This document shows, piece by piece, positions 54,985-64,000 of a stretch of 64,000 nucleotides of DNA. The notes beneath the pieces were generated by a model, which was not told where the DNA came from, searched no databases, and saw nothing but the letters and a program-made list of their open reading frames with translations. The stretch is from the NCBI GenBank assembly GCA_037043455.1, contig JAWPHD010010953.1, positions 24,216-88,215 on the forward strand, in the 5' to 3' direction. How positions within the stretch are numbered: position 1 is the stretch's first letter; each line of letters begins with the position of its first letter. This stretch comes from Cyrtodaria siliqua (Eukaryota > Mollusca > Bivalvia > Adapedonta > Hiatellidae). Position numbers and translations under genes: made by a program.

Positions 54985-57029
54985 TCAGGGAAAGTAGCAT
55001 TCAAGGAGGACAGTCAACCACAAAACACAGAAACAAACACGCAAACAGACAAACAAGAACGCAATATTAAATGCAAAAGACAACACAAAAACAAAAGGGT
55101 TGACAATAGGGCTACCGCCTTCGAACGGTCAGTGGCAAAGTAGGCCACTGGGGGTTTAAACCGGTTCTAGGGTGCGCCAAACCTCACACTTACCCTACTG
55201 TCATCCCATTAAAACAGGACAGTGTAAATAAAGAAATCCCCGCCATGATCTAATCTCTAACCAACAAGGCAGCATCAATAGGCAATATAAGTAAAACACA
55301 AATATGCTCGTGTAAATATGATACAAAAAAACAAAAAAAACAATAGCCTAGAAAGCCACAATGAAGGTACTCAGTGACTTGGCAGAAGCCAGAGCAGTAA
55401 GAGAATAAATCATTAAGGGCACGACAAGAACGATCATGGACAAACATCAAACGCCACCGTCTCAATGGGCTTTAGGTAGGCGTCATCATAGGGTCCATAG
55501 CCTGTCTGGTCATCGTACAATTAAAGAGGAAAGCATAGTGGCGAACTGTAAAAGGGTCCACCACCAAGCATGCAGTACGTTGCAAAATGATAGGGTCATA
55601 ACCTCTTTTGATAAACTTGTTAACAAGTTTAACAAAGATAGTATGAAAGTGATCATGACCAAGAATCTTACGAAGTTTATAAATCACATCACCATAGAAG
55701 TCAGGTTGTGATAGTCCTTGTCGCAGAAGAGTCCTTAAATTACTCTTATATTTAGAAAGAAGATCAGGGTTACGATAATAAAATTTTGCAAAGGTTTTAC
55801 GAAGTTTATGGTAACGGTAACCCTGACTGAGTAACTTTTTAGTTATACAAAGATTACGAATATTAAAGTCCTCAACTCGAGTACAAGCTCTAGAAAAACG
55901 AATGAGTTGAGACAGATACACCCCATAAGAAGTTGCTCGGGGAACAACCCCATCCAAGTGGGGATAATTAACAATGTCAAAATTAAAATCATCTCTCTTG
56001 TCATAGATTTTGCTAATTATTTTACCATATTCAATCGAGAGATCTAAATCAAGAAAAGGAGCGTTATTATCAGATATATTTTCTTTATTAAGCTGAAGTT
56101 CTTTAGGATAAATATCATGAACCATAGTTGGAAAGAAAGGGTTGTCAATGTTCAGTATGTCATCCAGATACCGAGAGGTGTCATTAAAAGCTTCAATAAC
56201 ATCTGCCTGGGTATCTGGTGAAAGACTCAACATGAAATCTCTTTCATAGCAAAATAAAAACAGATCTGCGACAAGTGGTGCACAGTTCGTACCCATAGGG
56301 ATACCAACAATTTGTTTATAAACGGTGGTACCATACCTGACGAAAATATTATCTAATAGGAAGATGAGTGCTTCACAAACTTCATAGCAAGTCCACATAG
56401 TATAATTGTCTAAACTGCCGTTAGTAAAAAAACGCTTTAATATTATTACATGCCAAAAATGTAGTATTTTCTCTAGCGAATGTTTTTTGAATAAGAGAAA
56501 TTAGCTTGTCTTTAATACGATAATATGGTAAGGTTGTATATAGTGTAGAGAAGTAATAAGTGCTAATTGATGAAACTTGACCTTTATTGAACATTTTATC
56601 CAGAACGTCTCCTGAATTTTTTATAGACCAAAATAAATTAATCCCAGAGTTTTCATAAGTTTTATCACAATATAGTTTAACGTGATCTTTAACGGCAGTA
56701 AGACAAGAAGTTAAAAGTTTGGAGATGTTTGTTGTGGTGCAGGCACTAGAATTAGAAATAAAGCGAGCCTTATATGAATTTTTATGTAATTTAGGAATCC
56801 AGTACATGGTAGGCAGTTTATTTTGCTTATCGTTTACACCAGCCTTGAAAGTAGTGCACCGAGTGATATGTGCGGAAACAACATCAGCCTCAGTAGAATT
56901 AACTGGAGTATACGAATTGGTGCTGCCGAGTTCCAGACTAGGAACTGGTTCCTGGTTCCCAGTTTCTAGTTCTCGATTCGAACCCAGTGACAGATTGAAT
57001 AATATCACCTTGATTTTCATATTGCACAT
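54985..57029 (-). pseudogene. Penelope-like element, best copy, one frame change
   Basis: On the minus strand the RT would reverse-transcribe the element RNA. The N-terminal frame (56421-57029) has MYWIPKLHKNSYKARFISNS and FWSIKNSGDVLDKMFNK. The second (55472-56398) has the QIVGIPMGTNCAPLVADLFL block, the YLDDILNIDN catalytic box, SKIYDKRDDFNFDIVNYP and GYRYHKLRKTFAKFY. They differ by one frame, with the change near the A8-type run at 56430. The protein ends soon after DPFTVRHYAFLFNC with no GIY-YIG domain. Downstream on the same strand lies the repeated tail 54985-55466. Confidence 0.88.
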
Positions 57030-57360
57030 ATCCCAGTTTTTTTAAAACGACATGGGCTGTTATAAAATCGGCAAAATTAAAAAGTAGGATGTTATTTTAA
57101 GAGTTATGTCTCCGAAATCTCAATTACTATGATACTTTACAATTTCCACCTAATTTCAGCAGGCTTGAACAGAAGAGAACAGATTGAATAATATCACCTT
57201 GATTTTCATATTGCACATATCCCAGTTTTTTTGAAAACGACATAGGCAGTTATAAAATCGTCAAAATTAAAAAGTAGGATGTTATTTGCAGAGTTATGTC
57301 TCCGAAATATCAATTACTATGATACTTTACAATTTCCATATAATTTCAGCAGACTTGAAC
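56990..57360. repeat. Tandem direct repeat, two units of about 181 bp
   Basis: 56990-57170 and 57180-57360 both run from CAGATTGAATAATATCACCT or its match to AGCAG(G/A)CTTGAAC, about 94 percent alike by eye. The first unit encodes the apparent N-terminus of the RT frame at 57029, so that start is unlikely to be native. Confidence 0.85.
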
Positions 57361-58475
57361 ACGCACAGAAACCAGTTCCTTTTTCGAACCGGACCGAATA
57401 TTTTATGTTGTATACTGTGATGAGACGTAAATAAATAAATAATACTGATTCATATCTTCGCTTCAGAGACAATTAAAAGCAACGATTAGCGGTGTGTCAT
57501 TAATTTAATAAATGGGGTTTTGCGTCACGTAACTTTCAATTGTGCACAAACAATGGTGAAATGGAATTACATTATGATTCTCAATCTTGTTTTGCGGCTC
57601 GTCGAAATGTAAATTGGGCGCGAACTATTGTGAAAGGGAGTACTTTTATTTGAAGATTCTTAAAATAATTCCATTGCATGTATCAATGCCATGTTTAGAT
57701 TATGTTAAGAAAATGAAGTTTATGTTTAAAGGGACCCGATCTGAGGGAGCGTCGGAGCATCTCCGCCAAACTTTGTCCACGTCTGCACGTCGTAGAAGCG
57801 CCGGCGCCCTGCAAGTTTCAGTCAGTTCGAAGCAGGGATGGCCACGCGGCGACTGTTAGCGGGGCGTGATTGGTGTCATGAAAGCACTCATAGTGTCCAT
57901 CAGATTCATATGAAGTGTGTATATGCATTATATTAAGGCGCATGTTACTTTTGTTTATGAAAACGTTTGGTCTGGAAATGTCTACGATTCAGCTGGTTGT
58001 TGTTGCTGAATCATAAATAATAATTTTAAATTGGGTTTATATCGCTAATAGTTGCAGATATAATTCAGATAATGTGTATGTCGATCACCGCACACGTCTT
58101 TAGAGACTTAATGTGAATTAATATTAATGATTTACACCACAATCTAACCGAGTCGTCCAGTTTTCCAGACCGAGCTTTGACATTAACAATAATTAAATGG
58201 TCTGCAGCAGTTTAGTGCTCAATAAACGCAATGCAATCATAAGTCCTCACTGCACAACAAACAAAGAGCAATACACAACACACTGAGTGTGAAAACTGGT
58301 TACCGGCTTGAATTTTGAGGCTGAGATATAAATTTAATCTATCACAATCTGGATAACCGTATCACTTCGAGCATTTTTTTTTATCGCACGCCTGCCTATC
58401 TGAAAATCCTCCGCCTTATGCTCTTGGTTTTGCCAAAGCAGTGCAGGTGGTGCGATTTCCGGGCGTGGCGTACAT
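57360..58475. other. Mostly unrecognised, with a GC-rich patch
   Basis: 57735-57870 is GC-rich (GAGGGAGCGTCGGAGCATCT, GAAGCGCCGGCGCCCTGC) inside a 90-codon frame with no recognised family. It may be an exon or a fragment of a repeat; no splice sites are convincing. Confidence 0.35.
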
Positions 58476-58478
58476 TAT

Positions 58479-58895
58479 ATACTGAAAGGAAAAAGAAACG
58501 CAGGGTGCGTATTTCCGCTATATATTGCATATACTGCACACTTAATTCCATATATATTCCAAGGAAATCCCAAGATGTTTTGTAAAAAAAAAAGTGCAGT
58601 TAGTTAGAGAAAGGACACAACTGTGATGTTGTAGACGTTTTAATCACAGTACGCGTTGTAACAAGAAATTCATAAATGCTGAAGTTCCTCTTTGCTCACC
58701 TGCTTGAGCCAAATGCGCATTCTGACGATAATGAAACTTTAAAGGGGTAACCATTGGTGTGTTCAGTGCTGTTTAAACCTTCTTTCTAAAAGGACAGGTC
58801 TAATGTCGCCCTGTACCATTCTATTAGCAGTAGCATATTAAACTTACAATATATAGCGGAAATACGCACCCTGCGTTTATTTTTCCATTCAGTAT
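58479..58895. mobile_element. TIR element carrying a copied exon-like fragment
   Basis: About 49-bp inverted repeats (58479-58527 and 58847-58895) share CGCAGGGTGCGTATTTCCGC. Inside, 58655-58740 resembles the exon-like sequence at 23370-23240 on the other strand (TGAGCCAAATGCGCATTC, GACGATAATGAAACT), with part of it deleted. A non-autonomous DNA transposon with a captured gene piece is likely. Confidence 0.7.
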
Positions 58896-58904
58896 ATGTC
58901 TGCC

Positions 58905-59200
58905 GACACAAAGCGCCGCGCGGACATAAGTCGAGTCACTGCATACAAAAATCACTGTGCAGACAAAAAACGTCCCTTTTTCAGAGTTAATGCGGACAAA
59001 AAGTGCCAGAAAGCGTCACTTAATCAGTTTTTGTGCGAACAAAAGCGCTGCGCGAACAAAAGCATGACCTTTTCAGATTCTGTGCGGACAAAAAGCAGAC
59101 AAATAGAGTAATATTTTCTCTTTTTTCTGCAGATAAAATGCGCTATTTTGTGAGGGCAAAATGCGCTGCAGACAAAAAACCCGCTCGGACAAAAACACTG
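58905..59200 (+). repeat. Cluster of GCGGACAAAAAGC-type motifs
   Basis: Nine or so variants (GCGGACAAAAAGTGCC, GCGAACAAAAGCGCTGC, GCAGACAAAAAAC) are spaced irregularly by 12-60 bases. The order and spacing do not make a simple tandem array. Confidence 0.65.
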
Positions 59201-59214
59201 TCACAACACTCGTT

Positions 59215-59440
59215 GGCTGCTATGACATGTTATTTGTTTTCAATTTGACAATGCCATCATGCATTTTATAATGTCTTAATTCAGTTATGTAGCATAACAT
59301 AAAATAGCCATACATGTATTTCACATACACAAATAGTTCAGGTTCACCCATTTTCGGCAAACATGCTTAACTCTGTACTCTAATTATTTAGAATGCATTT
59401 TAACGGCATAATCGAAATATATACTTAATTGTTCCAAACT
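59215..59440. other. No gene recognised
   Basis: AT-rich linker before the LINE fossil. Confidence 0.35.
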
Positions 59441-59449
59441 GTGTTTAGA

Positions 59450-60845
59450 TTGCTTTGACATCAAAGACTCTCACGCTTTTGATGGATTTTCGTGGAGTGT
59501 TGGAGACGACCTCTGTGGAAGTGACCACTTCCCCATATTTCTTGAAAATATCGGCCCTCCACTTCTCAAAAAAACGCAACGATGGAAACTTCGCAAGGCT
59601 GATTGGACTACATTTCAATCTCTTTGAGAGGAACAATTAAAGCCTTCCGTTTTCGAGGGTGTCGAAGACGGAACTACTCTTTTTACCAAAACTCTTCATG
59701 ATATAGCTGATCAAACTATTCCAAAAACTTCGTCAAATCCAAAACGCCCACATAAACCATGGTACGACGATGACTGCAAAAAGGCAGTCAGCGATCGTAA
59801 AGCTGCATTAAATAATTTTAACTTGCGGCCAACTCAAACAAATTTAGATAAGTTTTCATGCGAAAGCCCGTCGTACTATACTCGGTAAAAAAAGTTTTGG
59901 ACCAGGGTATATAAAGTCATATAAAAATAAAACTGGAAAGAATTTAAGTATCTTTTTTTAGTAAGCAAGGTCTAACCTACCCGATTAATTTGCTACCAGA
60001 AACTTTAAATTCCAAACAAGATTTGATTTGAAAAAACTATCGCGAACACACAAAGGGTTTGTAAAAAATGTTGCAAAGTCCATAAAAAGTAACAGTTACG
60101 GACACATTCGAGTAACCAATAAAAATATTATTATTTGTTCGCAAAATTTCATTGTAGACGATAATTATTGTTGATTGTTGATCTATTGTGAATTATCAAC
60201 TGAGATAATAAGGGTAATGTCAAATGTCATGGTTCAGTGATCATTGCACGGGTTTAAACACTGCCATGGTCCAAAATTTCTTTTACAGAGTATATTAAGG
60301 AAAGCAAGAGGAAATCCTGGAGATCTTACGTCTCTAGGCTGAATTCTCGCTCATTTCTTAAGAAGACATGGGACATGGTCCGGAAAATAAGTGGTAAAAG
60401 TAATTCTAGTTCTATAAATCATCTTAAATCAGATAATGGAGATATAACATCTGCTGTCAAAGATATTACAAACACTTTGGCAGATCTTTTTCAAAAAATT
60501 CTTCTTCTGAAAATTGTCAACCAGATCTTCTGAAAAATAAGAAACTAAAAGAACAGAAGAAGCTGAACATCAAGTCGAAAGAAATGGAGAATTTACATTA
60601 AACTATTCACTTTCAAAGAACTTTGAGAGTTCGTTAAAAAGGCTCATGATACATCAGCTGGTCCTGATGATATCCATTATCAATTATTAAAACATTTACC
60701 TGAATCCTGTCTCTCTCTCTACCCTTCTTGATATATTTAATAAGGTTTGGGTGACGGGAAACTTCCCCGATTCTTGGCGGGAAGCAATCGTTATTCCAGT
60801 CCCCAAACCTGGAAAGGATCATACGGCCCCAATAAATTATCGATT
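59450..60845 (+). pseudogene. Jockey/CR1-like LINE fossil, cut by composite repeat
   Basis: Plus-strand pieces in several frames show the end of an endonuclease domain near 59500 (GDDLCGSDHFPI-like), then WYDDDCKKAVSDRKAALNNF near 59760, SRLNSRSFLKKTWDMVRKIS near 60335, and the RT entry AHDTSAGPDDIHYQLLKHLP near 60640. Next comes WREAIVIPVPKPGKDHTAPI near 60778. The RT stops abruptly near 60845, where the composite repeat begins. Decay by stops and shifts is extensive. Confidence 0.85.
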
Positions 60846-62659
60846 TAATATGGATTTCGGCCCGCCATATGTTTATTTTGGCCCTTCATATGGATGTTTG
60901 GCCCGCCATTTCACTGCTTTTCTGATATTACCGCAAAGACAATACCTGCATTACAAGAAAACACGCCGTTTTTGTTACTATGTATAGTAACACATGTAAT
61001 AATTATCAATATTTTGTCAATATACGGATCGTCTGCCAATTTACAGCCTTGCAAATGGTACTACGTTTATCGTGCTGTAATCTGGTGATCTTTGGTTTCT
61101 AGTAGAAATTCGTTGTTCGCCAGATTTCACACTACATAGGACGGGTGCCTGAAGGCGCCGTTCAAAAACGAATATTAAAGTACAAACAACAAGCGTAAAT
61201 TACTTTATTGCACAAGTGTTTTAGCTATCGTTTGATGGCCAGTTGCCTGTAAAGTAAAAGCATATGCTGGTTATACTTCTCATTTGGCTCAAGTAAGAAA
61301 TGAAATGAAGAAACTTACGAGTGTGGCGGCTGTAAACATTCTCCCCATGCTACGAATCAGTAGTTGTTACTGGTCCTTTGGGGTCAACGAGGCTAACATA
61401 GGAGGTCTTGAAGTAGAATACCGCTTGTGCTAGGGAGCGTGAGAGGTGCTGCTTTTCACATTAACTCTCATGAACAGACTCAATCAAACCGAGTCTGCTA
61501 TTTTATTCTTTTGGTTGTGTTTGTTAATTCCAAAGGATCGCCCTTATCAATATTGATTTATTTAAATCAAATGCACATTTCTATGTGTTGCAGGGTGATA
61601 ATTGAGAGTAACTCTGTAAGTTGTTTGGAAAGTGTTTTGTAAGAGTTGCTTCCCTTTAAATGTATGCTATGCTCATGATGCTTGAATTGAATTTCACATG
61701 GCTTAATTGTGTTCAGCAAATTGTTTGTGTGTCCATTTAGTTCTCTTTGCCAAAGATCGGACATGTTTTTTTTTTAGAGTTTCTATATTTTAAACTTAGT
61801 TTCTTGCAAGGGAGACATGGAGAGATGATTAACTACACAGTAGTGGATGGTGAAGATGGGGATAATGAGAGATACACTTAATTCCATAAATTGAGGTGTC
61901 GTATCTACTGTATGTATCCCGACTACGATGAGTAATATAGATATATCAATGAACTTTCGACTTATATAGTTTATTTTCCAAATCCAGTATATCCACATGC
62001 ACACAGTACCGTACAGAACCCCCGTAATACAACTTTATCTGGTGTAAACCCCAACGAGTAACAAATGAATAATCAACCTTTTGGGGGGAAAAATCAATCC
62101 TTATTAAATGTTGAGGAAAAAAATTGCTAAAATACAGTGTGTTAATAATGCGCATAAACGGACCATGTAACTCATTGTATACATGTTGGCTGTCCTTGCA
62201 TATACCCAACCATGATACATGTTAAATGAAACACCACGTTGTAAGTCAACACACATTTAGTCATGCAGACCTGTTTAAGCTTATAAAGACATATGAACTG
62301 TATCATACACATAGGCCCATAGTGGTTTTCGAAGGTTTCCTTAAACATTAAACAAAATACGACATTCAACATAGCGATGAAAACTATATAGAACAATTTG
62401 AACAGTTTTGTCAAAACAGAACTCATATGGATAGTGATCAAACAAATGACATGTCTACTAGGATACAAAGAATGAAACAATAAAACTACGATTTAAAAAA
62501 ATAAAATTCTTAGACGAAATAGTCCAAACTTGCCCAGTCAACATCCTTAAACAGTCTATACCTATATTAGTTATAGTTATAATATTCATTCCTTTCTATA
62601 AGCTCTAGCTATAATATTCATACCTATAATAACGATATCTGTATTAGTCTACCATTATG

Positions 62660-63480
62660 AGTCATACCTGTAATTGTCCTAGCTATAATTGTCCTTCGAT
62701 CAATAGTGCTACATATAATAGTTCCTCCTATAATAGTTCTACCTATAATAGTTCTACCTATAATAGTTATACATATAATAGTGCTACATATAAAAGTTCT
62801 ACATATAATAGTGCTACATATAATAGTGCTACATATAATAGTTCTACCTATAATAGGTATACATATAATAGTGCTACATATAATAGTTTTACATATAATA
62901 GTGCTACATATAATAGTTCTACCTATAATATTTATACCTATAATAGTTCTACATATAATAGTGCTATATATAATAGTTCTACCGATAATAGTTCTACATA
63001 TACTAGTGCTACCTATAAAAGTGCTACATATAATAGTTCTACCTATAATAGTTCTACCTATATTAGTTCTACATATAATAGTTCTAAATATAATAGTGCT
63101 GCATATAATAGTTCTACCTATAATAGTTCTACCTATAATAATGCTACATATAATAGTGCTACATATAATAGTGCTACCTATAATAGTTCTACCTATAATA
63201 GTTTTACCTGTAATAGTTCTACATATAATAGTGCTACCTGTAATAATGCTACATGTAATACTGCAACATATAATAGTGCTACATATGATATTTCTACCTA
63301 TAATAGTTATACCTATACTAGTTACATATAATAGTGCTAAATATAATAGTTCTACCTATAATAGTTATACATATAATAGTGCTACATATAATAGTTCTAC
63401 ATATAACAGTTCTACCTATAATAGTTCTACATATAATAGTGTTACATATAATAGTTCCACATATAATAGTTCTAGTATAT
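62660..63480 (+). repeat. 15-bp minisatellite, long array
   Basis: About 52 units of TACATATAATAGTGC or close variants, against about 11 in copy 1. Because 15 is a multiple of three, frames stay open for long distances: one reads repeats of TYNSS/TYNSA (62657-63331), another LHIIV/LPIIV (62706-63581). Most likely noncoding. Confidence 0.9.
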
Positions 63481-63794
63481 ATATAATAGGCCTAAATTTA
63501 ATTATACTACCTATAACAGACATCTTAGCCAACATTATATCAATATTAACTGAACAAGTACATGGTGATAATTGTTATTAATTGTTATTACCGACAAAGA
63601 CAGATTCCTTATCTCTGTCATATAAATATTGAACTAGCATTGCCTTCAGACTATACAGACTATTGCGAGGAGACAAAAGTCACGCGCTGATATAAACAAT
63701 GACAATTGCATGACGTCATTGAGTAAATAAAAGTGAAAACCGTTAGTAGCTGGCGTTGTCAAAGCTCAGCATATAAAATGATATGTATGGAAGA

Positions 63795-64000
63795 CGGATG
63801 CGGCCATTTCGACTTTGCGACCTGTTGATAACCATTTCCATAAGGCGAAAAGTCGCAAACACCAAAAGTCGCAAACCCGAAGGCGAAAAGTCGCAAAGTC
63901 GAGATTTTGGGCGAAATTTCGACTCCCAAAGTCGCCTTCGACTTTTCGGGTTTGCGACTTTTCGTCTTCGACTTTTCGGGTTTGCGACTTTTTCGAGTTT
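63795..64000. repeat. GTCGCAAA palindromic cluster, copy 2
   Basis: Same motif set as 53850-54095, in a slightly different order, and cut by the window end. Confidence 0.8.

Larger units (their letters stand above)
60850..64000. mobile_element. Composite repeat, copy 2 (long minisatellite), cut by window end
   Basis: Starts near TTTCGGCCCGCCATATG and follows copy 1 block by block (repeat A at 61366, the TGAGGTGTCGTATCTACTGT block at 61890, minisatellite, GTCGCAAA palindromes). The outer end lies beyond the window. It inserted into, or recombined with, the LINE fossil on its left. Confidence 0.75.

Noticed and set aside
62660..63480. CRISPR-like array
   Set aside because: Units are contiguous 15-mers with no unique spacers. 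It is a minisatellite in an animal genome.
62657..63581. Two long overlapping proteins of 224 and 291 residues
   Set aside because: They are by-products of a 15-bp repeat lacking stops in several frames, with no start context, and the short copy at 53206-53430 does the same.

Overview
The window looks like animal genomic DNA, most likely from a bivalve mollusc. It is AT-rich, its few host exons are split by GT-AG introns, and it is crowded with retroelement fossils, including a tRNA-derived SINE whose central domain resembles bivalve and gastropod SINEs. The organism call is an inference from repeat families and exon structure.

The dominant object is a nearly complete Polinton/Maverick, a virus-like self-synthesising DNA transposon, at 743-15838. 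It has terminal inverted repeats (TIRs) of about 650 bp and a 6-bp target duplication (TAAAGC at 737-742 and 15839-15844). It sits inside an older Penelope-like reverse transcriptase (RT) fossil whose reading frame resumes on the far side. Left to right it carries a TIR gene (-), protein-primed DNA polymerase B (+), retroviral-type integrase (-), a small gene (+), five small virion-type or membrane genes (-), packaging ATPase (-), major capsid protein (-), a large coiled-coil/membrane protein (+), another large conserved protein (-), minor capsid protein (+), two further small genes (+) and the second TIR gene copy (+). Most large genes carry one or two in-frame stops or single-base frame changes in homopolymers, so this copy is probably inactive, yet several small genes are intact. 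The polymerase contains an internal array of about five tandem repeats, every unit a multiple of three bases. No adenovirus-type protease was found.

From 15845 to 34000 there is repeat-rich DNA holding three exons of a host LRAT-domain (PLAAT/HRASLS-like acyltransferase) gene on the plus strand: 20542-20698, 25645-25774 and 33655-33792. A possible minus-strand coding exon lies at 23162-23353. The introns hold Penelope-like (PLE) fragments, dispersed repeats, duplicated palindromes and an L1-like LINE fossil.

From 34000 to 64000 I see no confident host gene. It contains palindromic elements, Tc1/mariner fossils, a large fold-back structure, two LINE fossils, a satellite of about 165 bp broken by two insertions, three minus-strand PLE copies, and a composite repeat present twice (51393-54095 and 60850-64000). 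The two composite copies differ strongly in the length of an internal 15-bp minisatellite.
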